From Impatiens glandulifera (Eukaryota; Streptophyta; Magnoliopsida; Ericales; Balsaminaceae), in assembly GCF_907164915.1 (NCBI RefSeq), contig NC_061864.1, positions 11,911,889 through 11,975,888 on the forward strand: DNA of 64,000 nt, in the 5' to 3' direction. A program made the translations under genes and the position numbers. Under the pieces are notes generated by a model. It did no database searches. It was not told where the DNA came from and worked only from the letters and a program-made list of their open reading frames with translations. Shown here in pieces: positions 35,761-47,284 of the stretch. Position 1 is the stretch's first letter, and each line of letters opens with the position of its first letter.

Positions 35761-36890
35761 GTTGTTACTAATTAGGTGTGAAGAATGATGGTTTTTGATT
35801 AATTTATAATAGATTGTTCATATTGAATGATGTCCATGATGATGATACACAATTATATATTTTCAATCTTCTTTTCTAGCTTATGACAGAGTAGAAAACG
35901 TTTTCAACTCACTCAAATGATGGTTTTTCTTGATGATTGATGATTATGATACATATTTGCAACTAAATCTAAATGGGGTCTTATGTTCTGTTGTAGATTT
36001 AAGATTCCTATTTATATGCATCTCACCAGTCTATGGCTTTAGTTTGATTCAGCTTATTTGATCTAGAAGTTTATTTGCATAGTTATGTCTGTTTTAGTAA
36101 GCTTAATCACTAAGAAGAAGTAGATGTTGCAGGCATGTTTGATTCATCTTATTGGCAACAAAAAGTTATAGTTTCAAAGTTTAAGATGTGAATCAAACTT
36201 GACATGTATGACCAAGGAAGTAGTGATCATTGCCTTATGCATATATGCTGATTCGTATGTAATAATATATAATAGTGTTATAAATACACTTTCTTTATAT
36301 GCACTTTAGAGAACAAACATACTATATATAATTCAACAGATCTTTTATTACAGTATTTTTTTATCCACTTTTTAACATGATATTGTAGATATGTTCTTGT
36401 TCTTTAGCATACCATTGATAGTTAAAATATATTCCCTCAACTTACCGTTTTTATCATGCAAAGAGAATTAATATCAATAATCAAAATTAGTGGTTGAATT
36501 TCTTACTTGTTTGTCTCAAGTAATATAGTATCCATATCTTAAATTTTATAAATTGAAGGAGGATATGTTGGCATATATATAATATATAATTGAAAATACA
36601 ATATTTTAAGATAATATCATTAATATATTATCATATTCATTTCTTTGTAAGGCTAGCTCTACTATGAAATAAGGATACAAGTACAGCAAACCAAGCAAAA
36701 ACATCTGTACAGAAGAAGATAACAAAACTTGCTTCAAAAACAATATATGTTTTAACTTTTAGTTAATTCGTCTCTACTAAGTGTGCTATACAACAATACC
36801 ACACACCAACAAGCTAGCTGATGAAAAGCTTTTATTTATTATTAACCAACCCAACATAAGCAAACAAAAAGTTCCAATCCTCTCGAGATC
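35761..36890. other. GPX-CUE gene 3' intergenic region
   Basis: The GPX and CUE-domain genes converge here. The span must hold both 3' UTRs and is otherwise AT-rich, without recognisable coding or repeat content. Confidence 0.5.
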
Positions 36891-39800
36891 TTAAAAACCA
36901 TCACACGGAAGTTCAAGCTCGTGGTTATCAAAGAAATCCCAACCGTCCTCCACAAGAGAGTCTACTTCGCTACCAGAGGGGGCTATCTTTTCTTCCACAG
37001 GAGATGAAGGACTATCCTCAGAAGCAATTCCAACTCTTGGGACTGTATTCTCTTCAGGTGAAATGGTGCTGCCCCCCTTCAGAGACGAGTTCGAAGAAGC
37101 CAAAAGACAGCTTGTCTGGCTTGTACAGAGAGATTTGCATAGTGGAAGCCTCTCATCAAACTTCTGTTTCAGCACTTTTACATCCTTACATATCACTGAT
37201 ATCTCTCCTCTGCAATTATTAATTACCCATATAATTAGGTTGATGAAGAAGGAAGTAAAATTAACTTTCTATCCTAATAGTGAATAGAAAGTAATAACTC
37301 ACTGCAACGTGTCAACAACACGACCACGGTCCATGAGAAATTCACTCAACTGCAAGATATCAAAATCCAAAGTCATTGTCGCTCTAGGTACAGCCTATAT
37401 GATTCATACACAAAATTTTAAAAAGATTGAGACATTATACCTTGGTGTTCTCTTCGGCTTCCTGCTTCAGTATCCTAGACTCTTCCACCACCTTCTCCAT
37501 TACGAGCTCTTGCTCAGTAAGAGCTCTTCTCGCAACATTTTCTTTTACCAGCTTTTCATTCTTAGCTGTATTTATCGCTCTTTCAGCTTCTAAAGAACGC
37601 TGCTCCAATGCTTCACGCATCTATATGGAAATAGAGGAAGTCAAAGGGAGATACATTTCTTAACAAAAAAACAAATTAAACAGTTTAATTCCCAGATTCA
37701 GAAACTAGTAGAAATATAAGAGACCTCGTTTAAAACATTAAGAGAATTGTCCCTTTCATCAGACAAGTTGAAAAGACGAGATTGAAGCTCCTTCACTTCA
37801 GTAGCTAAGATGGCTCTTTCTCCATAAACTTCTCCAGCATGCTGCAACAAACAAGTAGCTAAATCAGCACAGTTTAAGTTGAGAAATTTATATAAAGAAA
37901 AAATAAAAACCAAAACAAATATCTAGAGGACAACCATCTCATTTGCTTCCTTTGCGTGCAGCAACATTTCCTTAAGTTCATCAACCCTGGTGAGAATATC
38001 CAAGCCTCCCTTTGCAGCTTCTTTCCTGGCACAATCTGCAGCTTGTTCTTGAAGCTCTACTTCTTTCATCAAGCCAATTACAATCTCCATTGATGTAAAC
38101 AAAGTTTTCTGCAATAGATTTAATTATTAAAATCATAAACAGATTGTAACACCATATTAAGACTACAAATCCTTATAGAAGAATATAGATGACAACTCCA
38201 TCCTTCTTTCATAAAGAGATAGAGGTGAACATCAATTAATTTGAAACGTTTGTATATATTTGAACACATTTGGAATTCTAGTTTCAATAAAGAGCTTCTG
38301 ATAAAAAAAAATATACAACTCCTATAAATATGTAGATATTAAATCAATTAAGTATAAATATTTCTAGATATTTCCATCTAGAGCTTCTGAACCAAAAATC
38401 AATTATTCCCTAGTCGGATGTAGAAAACAATTCATTTGGTAATCCAATAAGACAAGACCAAATTACCTTGTTATCTTTTGCATCTTCAATGATATCCTCA
38501 AGCATATCAATTCTGCAAAGTTGGCCAGAACGTGTAACAACAGTATTCAAGGAATGTTCACTCTCAAAATCAGCCACTTCACTAATTGTTGCATCTCCAG
38601 CAGAAGCAACAATTGGTTGTGATTCCTCATTCTCATTAGATGAATTGACTTTTTGTGATTCCTCATTCTCATTAGATGAATTGATTTTTTGTGATTCCTC
38701 ATTCTCATTAGATGAATTGATTTTTTGTGATTCCTCAAAATCATCACACCTAGTTGGCTCTTCCAGACAATTTTCTGTTGAAGTGTCTGGTGTGAATTCC
38801 TCATTCTCATTAGATGAATTGATTTTTTGTGATTCCTCAAAATCATCACACCTAGTTGGCTCTTCCAGACAATTTTCTGTTGAAGTGTCTGGTGTGAATT
38901 CCTGAGCAGGCACTTGTGGCTCACCAGACATGGGATTCTTCAACTGATTGGAATCTGAATGTGAATTATCTAAAATATCTTCTTGGACATCCATCACAGA
39001 CAGTTCACCAAAATCTTGCCTATCAATGCATTGATTACCTTTCTCACTTCCATTATCACTAGAAGTGTTGAAGTCTGAAATGGGTGGTGCAAAATATAAA
39101 CCTTCAACAGAAACAAACTTTGATGTTAATATTAAACAACAAGGAAAACAATATCCTCACCTTTCAGATCAGACTCGACACTGTTTTCATGAAACAAACT
39201 ACAATTGACTACTGATGATATAGGTGTGCCAAAGCTTTCTTCTTGTGTTCCCGATGAAACTGATTCTACAACCACATCTTCAACATATGATTTACTCGAA
39301 TCACCTATAGCACAAATATTGGAAGATCCATCTGATGCATTAGCAGTTGCAGCAAAGCTTGGGAGCTCAACTAAATTTCTATCATCCCCAAGAGTAGGCA
39401 GATTTGGACGTTGCTCCACACCTGGGGAGTATTAAGTCCATAGAAGATGAGCATGAAAAGCATTGAAGTTCTTATAAGGTAGCTAAAACACAAAACATCC
39501 AGAGAAAGAAACTTCTACGACCCTATACATTTAATCAAATTCAGACAGTTAAAGCAACAACTATAGATACAACTCACCAGAAGGAAAGCCAGATGAAATA
39601 TTCTTCTTGGTCAAATAAGGTATTATCTCAGTGAGAACAGCTTCCACAGCTGTGGTTGCGTCCTTAGAATGCTCAATGGCTACAGCTCTTAGGACACGTG
39701 TGTCTATCTGTTGACATTAAACATTGCAAAATTGTTGAAGGAAATAATAAAACATGTTTAATAATGGAACAATTCATCATTTCTTTCATTGTGTACAAAG

Positions 39801-40301
39801 GGTACAAGGGACTAGTGTTCATCATGGAACAAAGGGAAGAGCATTGTTACATGTGTTCATTTCCTCTAATACATTTATATTTTTATTACATGTGTTTACG
39901 TTCATCGTAAGCAGGGGAAAACAGAACATATTAACAACATATACAGAAGCTAGTAACTAGAAGAAAAAACAATTGAAATCCAATAAACGAATTATTTGAG
40001 TAAATATACAGTGAGCTAATACCAAAGCAGATGCAATCCAATAAAATATGAACCTCGATTGTACCATTACAGACATGAGCTGCAGAGGACACTAAATGAT
40101 TCAACAAACGACCTCATATGACTATTTATATGGTTAATCATATGTAAGAAGGTTATACAGCCATGATAAAGATAGCCACTACCCTAGATTATCAAGAATA
40201 TGTAAGCAACAGATCAATGGAAGTTGTACATCACAATAAAAAAAGGGATGTACCTCAGGAAAAACCTCCAGCAAACTATTATAAACCGATTTGAAATCCA
40301 T
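36891..40301 (-). CDS. CUE-domain coiled-coil protein
   Basis: Nine coding exons join in frame: 40301-40254, 39707-39578, 39421-39161, 39101-38467, 38108-37935, 37841-37725, 37620-37441, 37349-37303 and 37209-36891. The total is 1,911 bp, 636 aa. Residues 1-52 (MDFKSVYNSLLEVFPEIDTR, then VLRAVAIEHSKDATTAVEAV) look like a CUE ubiquitin-binding domain, with the expected FPE near the start and paired hydrophobic residues in the last helix. A long acidic, Ser/Asn-rich linker follows. It includes two copies of a 34-residue unit (EFTPDTSTENCLEEPTRCDD and onward) and extra copies of its last 12 residues (ESQKINSSNENE). The C-terminal half is coiled coil (KTLFTSMEIVIGLMKEVELQ; LVMEKVVEESRILKQEAEEN) ending in an acidic tail. 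Plants have such CUE/coiled-coil proteins, but I know no established function. The donor after exon 6 (GTCTCT) is weak but keeps the frame. Confidence 0.82.
38626..38901 (-). repeat. In-frame coding minisatellite of the CUE gene
   Basis: Two tandem 102-bp copies start at 38901 and 38799 on the minus strand. They are followed by two further copies of the final 36 bp and a broken third (ESQPIV). The copies are almost identical at the DNA level, with one visible Ile-to-Val change, so the expansion is recent. All units are multiples of three, so copy-number change would alter linker length without breaking the frame. The array also creates a long open frame on the opposite strand, which is not a gene. 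Confidence 0.92.
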
Positions 40302-40800
40302 CAGGAGTACCTGCACAAATGAGGTTAATATTATCAATAACATTTGAGCCAGAAATGCAACATACTATTATTTGTATGAAACGCCCTAGAAGAAACAAAA
40401 CCCAAATGCAAATAAGAAAACCTAGGCTATTCAAGCGTGTTCAATCGGGAAATGAGAACCTTGAGAGTATATTCTAGATTGATCGAATGATTGAAGAGGC
40501 GAAGAAGAAGAAGAAGACGTAAAGACACAACATTAATGTTTTTGTCAAACAATAAAATACAATCCCATGATGAAAAAACCTCGCGGGAAACCTAAAAAGA
40601 AAGAGATGGAATTGCATATATATATATATATATATACCTTTTGATCGCAGATTTCCTTTTCCCTTGATAGATAAAGGAAATGGGGGATAAGAGCGATTAG
40701 AGGAGAGGGGGGAAACGCAGCAATAACAGAGTCCGTCTTCTGGTGTCTCCCTCCCTTTCCTTTCTCCACCGGTAAAATGGAAGAAGCCGTAAGGGCTAAG
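40302..40800 (-). promoter_or_regulatory. CUE gene 5' UTR with leader intron beginning in a (TA)n run
   Basis: The coding exon starts at an acceptor (GTGCAG) whose exon begins at 40310, nine bases before the ATG. A matching donor lies at 40637, where an exon ending CAAAAG meets GTATATATAT. The (TA)n run at 40617-40636 therefore forms the start of the intron and includes the splice donor. The leader exon extends upstream to about 40790 and is GC-richer. The transcription start is not determined. Confidence 0.6.
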
Positions 40801-40829
40801 CTAAGCTAAGCTATTCATTGCCCCTTTTA

Positions 40830-43800
40830 TATTTATATTGTTTTATATTACTCATTCTTTTCCAAAATTATTATTAATCTTTTTGGTTTTTCGGGTTCAC
40901 TAAGATATAAGAAAGCGAAATTGCCCACCAAATTACATGGGTTTATATAAGTTTGAAAATTTAAAAACAAACTATAGACTAAGCCTGCCTGGTACAATAG
41001 AAACTTCACATTTCACTTTCAATCGACATGTATGTTCCTTGTTTTTGTATTATTGTTTATGGTTTCATTTATATCACTTGTTTCTATTCATAATCATTTA
41101 ACTTCTAAGACTTAGAATATGAGTTTCTATTCTTATAATTTTTTTTCTGTACTAGTTAGAAAGAAATCAAAAAACGTGTTAGATTCGAAAAACTTATGAA
41201 TTTGTGTTGAGATTTTATTGTTTTTTTTTTAAAGATTCTCAAGTCAATTAATTATTCTAATGTATTCTATTTATAATTATTATTTTTTACATGTTATGTT
41301 TTTATCGTTTGTTTAAATAATTTTTTTAATAAATAAATATTTTTTAAAATTGTTTGAAAATATTTTTTAGAGTTGTAATTGTGTTTTGAGTTTAATAAAA
41401 TACATGTCAATAATTATATGTGTTTTTAAATGGTCATTAAGTATGTTTTAATATAAGGGCATGTTTGGATTTATTTAAGGTAGCAAATATAAATAGATAA
41501 GCTTGGCTACTATTGTTTCCAGTTAATTTGACTATGGTTACTTTTTGTTTTATTTAGTTTGGAAAATTTATGTTTTATTTCAAATCTTAGTTTAATTTAA
41601 TTATATTCTTTAATGTTTTATTTAGTTCATTAATAATGTTTATTGTTTAGTTTGGGAGATTGTATGAAATGACCCTTATAACATCTAAAATTTCAAAAAT
41701 AATCTAGTTCAAAAATTTATTGCAAAATGGACCTTTATGGCCTAACAAATGACTTATTTACCTTTAATGTTTTTTCTTCTTCTCTTTTGTCATTTCTTCA
41801 TTTTTTTTCTTTTCTTATTCTCCTCACGATTATTCCCGATCAAGCAAAATTTCCCTTTTCCGCGATTATTCCTAATGCACAAGAGAACACAAAATGACCT
41901 TAAAGCTGATTGGGAAGTTTTGTTTGTTCGGGATAGTAAAAAAAAAAAATATAAAAAAATAAGATGAAGAAAAAAAAAGAAAAATATTAAGGAAAAATGG
42001 GTCATTTATCAAGCCCAAAAGATAATTTTTGCGATGTTATAAGGTCCAATTCCCTAATATACTCAAGTTAGTTTTGGGCAGTAGTATACCAATTTTAATA
42101 TAGAATAAGACTAGTAGTAATCTCAATTAAAATGTAAAATATAATTTTATTAAATATAAACAACTTTAAAATTTAAAAACATAAATGAAAGCTTACCTAA
42201 CCTACAATGAAAAATATAATAATTTTGTTATTATTAACTAAGTTGAAGAAGAAGACAGATAATAAATGTTGAAGAAAGATAGTTACGAGCAATGTTGAAG
42301 ATGAAAGGAGTATTTCTTGTTTGTTAAAAAAATGATATTAACGTGAAAAGTCACTCTAACACTGAATAAAATTTAATATATTTTTAATATTAATATAATT
42401 AGATATCGAATTTTAGTTTGCACACTTTTCATTTCGTAACCTTCCCCCATCCTCATCCTTGACCCTGAACCCGATCAGGTAACCTTCTCCTCTTCAATCC
42501 TCATCCCTGACCCTTAACCCAATTGGGTAACCTTCTTTTCTTCCCTACTCTGAACTCAATTTAAAATTCCCGAATTTAACTATCAGGTATACGGGTACTC
42601 ATTTGATATCCCTATAATAAGTTATAACAATCAACGTTTTTATACGAAGTTTGGTGTGTTTTTATTATTGGTACAAATTGATATCATTATACAACATATA
42701 CTTAATGTCTTAATAACTCATTTTTTATTTGAGGTTCAAATTTTTACTAAATATGGTTCAAACGTCCATATGTGACTCGAATTATCAAAATTTTAGCCCA
42801 TTTTTTTTTATCTAAATTGACAAAACGTCCACATGATTTTAACGTATTATTTTTATTTTTTTAATTAATTTGTCACATTTTTAAATGAAATAAAATTTAA
42901 AGACGTTTTGTACGTATTTTTTTAAAATTAAATATTATTTGGGGAATTACACATTCTAATCTATCGAGTTGGTTTGACTAACTAAAAAAATGTGTAGTAT
43001 AATAAAATATTTGAAAACTTTGAATAGAGATAGATTTTTTTTATTTAATTTTAAAAAAACTTCAAAACAACATAATTTTGTGTACGGTTTAAAAATTTGG
43101 ACATTTGTGTTTTAAATTAAATATTTTTTTTCGAGATATACGCATTCAAAATTGACGAATATGGTTTGAATGTTTTAAAAAAATTATTAGAATAATTAAA
43201 AAAATCGAAAAAATAGAGAATTTTTATTTTGTTTTTACAAATATGATAAATTAATTCATAAAAAGAAAATACTAAAAAATCTCGAGTGACTAATTGTGAT
43301 AGTTTAAGCCTTATATCGCTCAATTCAAAGTTCAAACCACATTTGATAAAAACTACCCAAATTCGAACTCTAAATAATAATTGAGCATATATTTAATATG
43401 TGATATAAAATTGTAATTACAATCTTTTTATACCACTTGAGTTTTAACTTTAGATTATATATTTTATTAGTATTATTATTACATAATATATTAAACATAA
43501 TTCAATGCTCTTATTTAGTGTTAAAAGACAGGAAATAATTATGTTGATGGTCATAGTGATATTTAAACACAGGTTCTGTGGTCGTTAGGATACAAAACAT
43601 TGTCATCTCTGTAACCGTTAGGACAGTTGTAACGAATAGAGTCATGCTCGTCGTGTCGATGAGAAATATATAGTTATTCAAATTTTCGCAATATATATTA
43701 TTTACAAGAATCCTTTAATCAAATATTCAATACAATACACATTATTCACAATAATCCTCCAAGTAAAATATACAATATTACAATAATCATCCAAAATATA

Positions 43801-45052
43801 AAATATAATAATCTGATCATATTAACTATTGAAAAAATAATGAAATTTGGATATGCATGGCCATATTACAAAATACAAAATCAATTACATCCTTAATTAA
43901 TTCCTATTCTTTGATTTAACTAATGGACATAAACCAATATGTCCCAGAAAAACAATAATTAAACATGCAGGTTCATATATATATAACAAGTGATTGTAGG
44001 TCAATGATATATCTCAAATTAATTTATAGTTTCCTCAAGATTGATCAGATCACATATTCCATAATTCTTTACTTTTTGTGGTCCATATATGGTTGACTTA
44101 TTTGAGTGCCTGCCGCTTGCCCTCTCATTTATGGGAATTAACCTATCTATCTATTTGTTCTTTGTGTCTTCTCCCAGGGACTCCCTTTGCATAATGGACG
44201 AACTAAAAGCAACTTTTATTTTTTCAGATGAAGACAATAGAATTTTGGACCCCCTTTTAGTTGAAGATATATATATATAATCTGATGATGATATTCCCAT
44301 TTAATGGTGTACGTAATGTAGTCCCCAATTTAATCAGATAGGCACATGTACTGGTTTCCACTCTCCATACTTTCCATTGTCCATTCATTTGGCTCGAGAG
44401 GAACATGACAACCTTTTCCAACAAGGTGAGACCTCCGTGTTTTGATATTAACTAGTCTTTCGAGAACATCATTGACGCGTGTCTTGATGTTTTGTTTCAT
44501 TGTCGTTACTTAAACAACCATTTTTTATATTCATTTTTCCAAGTCTATTCAGAATATTTCTTAGTTTTTTGGTTCAGAAAGTCCAATAGAGTTATTTAGA
44601 ATCTATTATCATATTAACATATAGTTTTCTTATAAACTTATAAATATAATGTTTATATATTAGAAATAACATATACAATTCGTATAACATTCAATACAAT
44701 AATACCTTTCTTTTCTATATTCTAACATAGTAATAGAATCTTGTTTTTGTTTTTCAGTAGCAAACCGTCATAGTCATAGTCATAGTCTTAATGTTATCTT
44801 CATCACATCAATAGTTACTCTAACCATGGCGGAAAGACTAATAAATTTATTAGTACATTTCATTTAGATTTTCTTGTTGATGTTTTTTTTTTCGGTTCTC
44901 ATAATCTCATAATTTATTTTTAATTGTTGTTTCACCATACCATTTTGTTTTTATTAGATTTTATCTTCTTTTCTGGTTTATTTAATCAATACACTTTGAT
45001 AATGTTGTTAGATGGATCTCAGCACTATTGAGTTTATTAAGTTTGAAAATTG
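40830..45052. other. Gene-free AT-rich region
   Basis: No coding sequence is recognised. There is a roughly 58-bp direct duplication at about 42450-42545 (CTCATCC-TGACCC-AACCC-GGTAACCTTC pattern). A loose inverted pair at about 42695-42770 and 43325-43405 (TTTGAGGTTCAAAT and GGTTCAAAC against GTTCAAACCACATTTG and CAAATTCGAACTC) suggests a decayed transposon of about 700 bp. The remainder is low-complexity. Confidence 0.45.
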
Positions 45053-45326
45053 AGTAATGATAGGGTACCGGTAGCTAAAATTTTGTAGCGAAAGTGTAAC
45101 GAATTATGTGAAAAAGTGATTAGGATCGATGACTAAGCCTAATTCAAATAGTAATGATAGGGGGAGCGAAAGATTTGTAGTGAATGAGGAGGATCATTCG
45201 TCGTTACCCATTCACTACAATTTTTCGCTTCCCCTATCATTACTTTTTCTAAGGTGACATGTGCATTGCTACATCGTTCGCTGCCCCATTCACTACAATT
45301 TTTTTGCTCACCCTATCACAATTACT
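45053..45326. mobile_element. Nested AGTAATGATAG-family MITEs
   Basis: The inner element, 45150-45244, is an almost perfect hairpin: AGTAATGATAGGGGGAGCGA with TTTGTAGTGAATG on the left and CATTCACTACAATTTTTCGC with TTCCCCTATCATTACT on the right. Outer ends of the same family flank it: AGTAATGATAGGGTACC at 45053 and CATTCACTACAATTTTTTTG with CTCACCCTATCAC ending at 45326. This looks like one copy inserted in another, or a local inverted duplication. It is non-coding. Confidence 0.75.
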
Positions 45327-46177
45327 CTTGAAAATTATATATCCTTAACATTTCATAATATCGTTTTCAACCTCAAGTTGTCAAAATGCCTTCCATCTTA
45401 AGTTTTTTAAGTTTCTGAAGGATATTATCACAATATTAAAATATAATATGTTAGTTTTCTTACCAGTTTAATATAATTTCTATATATATTAAACATAACT
45501 TATGAAATTCTATATAACCTTTAATATAATCTATTAGAACACAAATTTTGTAAAACCAACCGGCACCACATGCGAGAAGAATGGAATAATCAATAATAAT
45601 ATTGGGATGGATGATGACATGAAAATGACAAGGGCAACATGTAATGTAATGCAATGGGATGGGACCCCATGCACAATTGATCGAAGTGTCCGTACTCTTG
45701 AAATTAAGGCTTGATCACTCAAAGTCACAGCACATGATGATCCTCCAGCCAGCAAGCTTCTAATTAGTTAACAATATCTAGATCAGTGTTAGATAGAGAC
45801 CCACCACCATTCGCACTTTTTGTTCCTTTGTCTTTTCTTGTTTATTTATTATTCTCATTCTCTACCGCATAAAGAGAGCTAGCTAGCTAGCTAGCATCAT
45901 TGTGAGGATATATTATTTTATCACCACCATTTACTTAAACTTATCTTTGATTCTTCACTCAGTGAAAAAAAGCTGTTTGTCACATAACAACACTAAGTTT
46001 CAGATCAAACTTGACAGCAAAAAGCATTATTTTACACTCGATCGATCGAGTGATTAAATGCTGGTGAAAAAAGCACCAAAACTGTGAGTCTCCTCCTTAA
46101 TTTGTTGCATGTAAACTTCTTCTTCTGTATTTTCTCTGTATTTTGTTTTGTTTTGTTTTGTTTTGTTTTGTTATGTT
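45327..46177. other. IPT 3' flank
   Basis: This covers the 3' flank of the isopentenyltransferase gene. The part from about 45520 to 45760 is less AT-rich and complex but carries no convincing gene; the short minus-strand frames there resemble nothing I know. A (GCTA)n run lies at about 45879-45894, and (TTTTG)n at about 46143-46170 sits just beyond the IPT stop. Confidence 0.5.
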
Positions 46178-47191
46178 TCAATGAGCTGCAGTTGCAACTG
46201 CTGCCTCCATGGATTTGATTTGTCTAACAGTTGCTGGTCCTTTCTCATAAAACATGTTATTATTAGGATGTCTGTCATGATCAAATAGAAACCGTCTTAG
46301 GATCGCCATGCTTGGCCGTGCTACATGTCTCTCCCACGCTTCCTCCTCTGTTCCTTCACCTTGCAATTCGAACACTCTTGTCGCGTCAAGCCTGTGTAAC
46401 TTCCACCCTTTTTTATCCTTAAGCCGATAAATCTTGTCCAATTGACGACAAGATAATTTACGTGTATTTCCCTTCACTTTCTCTATGGCCTCTTTTAGAA
46501 GAAGCTTAGAACAAGTTTCCTCCCCCGAGAGGCCTAACTCCATCGACCTTCTAAAGTAGGAATCGAACTCAGGCACGCCGATGGCTTTCCTTATTCCTCT
46601 CGTGTAATCATGGTTTTCATAGTCAAAAATCTTTCTCACCTCATCAACCATTCCTTTCTCGACCATCCTATCGACTCGATCAGAAACGAAAGAATGCAAC
46701 ACCCGGGTGGAAACATCCACCCAAAGGAAACAACACTCATACATGGAATGAAACTCGTGATTATTTTCATCGAGCAAGGCCTCAATGTAAGAGTTGGATC
46801 CTCCCGCAATGATGGGAAGTAATCCTCTGCTGGTAATGGATTCCGTGGCTAGGGTTGCCATGTGGCGGAAATCACTAGGGGTGAAGTCTTGGTCATGGTC
46901 CAATACACCGAGGAGGTGGTGGGGTACGTTGTTCATTTCTTCATGGGTCAACTTGTTGGTGGTTGTGTTTAGACCCTTGTAGGCCTGTATTTTGTCTGAG
47001 TTAATAATTTCGGCTGGAAAACGAGTTGCGATCTCGAGGGAAAGGCGCGACTTTCCGGTTCCTGTGGCGCCCATGACCACAACCACCTTCTCCTTGGGCT
47101 GGACCCGGAGAAGCTGAAGGTTGAGTGTTCTGTTATTATTAATGAAGGGTGGTTGAATAATTTGGTTGGAAATAAGTGTTGATATTACCAT
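46178..47191 (-). CDS. IPT3: Adenylate (ADP/ATP) isopentenyltransferase, cytokinin biosynthesis
   Basis: IPT transfers the isopentenyl group of DMAPP to ATP or ADP, the first and rate-limiting step of cytokinin synthesis, usually in plastids. The intronless frame encodes 337 aa from the ATG at 47191; an upstream in-frame extension begins only with GTG and is not used. The P-loop GATGTGKS is at residues 41-48, followed by RLSLEIATRFPAEIINSDK with the Asp-Lys substrate site, NVPHHLLGV, and the IPT signature PIIAGGSNSYIEALL. RGIRKAIGVPEFD and the C-terminal CRQLDKIYRLK are also conserved. The first 30 residues are Ser/Thr/Asn-rich and may be a plastid transit peptide. The C terminus ends TAAH and lacks the CaaX farnesylation box known for Arabidopsis IPT3. 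A TATA box (TATAAATA, minus strand) is at 47277-47284. Synteny favours IPT3 over IPT5; similarity alone does not decide. Confidence 0.93.
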   Translation of the reverse strand: MVISTLISNQIIQPPFINNNRTLNLQLLRVQPKEKVVVVMGATGTGKSRLSLEIATRFPAEIINSDKIQAYKGLNTTTNKLTHEEMNNVPHHLLGVLDHDQDFTPSDFRHMATLATESITSRGLLPIIAGGSNSYIEALLDENNHEFHSMYECCFLWVDVSTRVLHSFVSDRVDRMVEKGMVDEVRKIFDYENHDYTRGIRKAIGVPEFDSYFRRSMELGLSGEETCSKLLLKEAIEKVKGNTRKLSCRQLDKIYRLKDKKGWKLHRLDATRVFELQGEGTEEEAWERHVARPSMAILRRFLFDHDRHPNNNMFYEKGPATVRQIKSMEAAVATAAH

Positions 47192-47222
47192 GATGGTGGT
47201 TTTGGTGGGGTTAAATGAAAAA

Positions 47223-47249
47223 CTATACAATCGAAAAGGCACAAGTCAT
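47223..47249 (-). promoter_or_regulatory. Possible 8-codon uORF before IPT
   Basis: An ATG at 47249 opens a frame of eight codons closed by TAG at 47225-47223, ending 31 bases before the IPT start codon. The TATA box at 47277-47284 would place transcription initiation at about 47245-47255, so it is uncertain whether this ATG is within the mRNA. Confidence 0.3.
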
Positions 47250-47284
47250 AATGGGAATTAGTTGATGAGTTGTGGTATTTATAA

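Noticed and set aside
38468..38905. 145-codon plus-strand open frame
   Set aside because: It is the antisense shadow of the in-frame CUE-gene minisatellite; repetition of one open unit keeps the opposite strand open too.
41749..42005. Facing 71-72 codon frames on both strands
   Set aside because: They are low-complexity T/A-rich translations (Phe/Lys runs), not genes.
44089..44280. 63-codon plus-strand frame, and a possible miRNA precursor around 44090-44220
   Set aside because: The frame resembles no protein. The CCCAGGGACTCCCTTTGCAT segment vaguely recalls a miR399 star strand, but no matching arm is present to form a hairpin.
45534..45755. 73-codon minus-strand frame downstream of IPT
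   Set aside because: No similarity or splice continuation was found; composition is slightly raised but there is no coding support.
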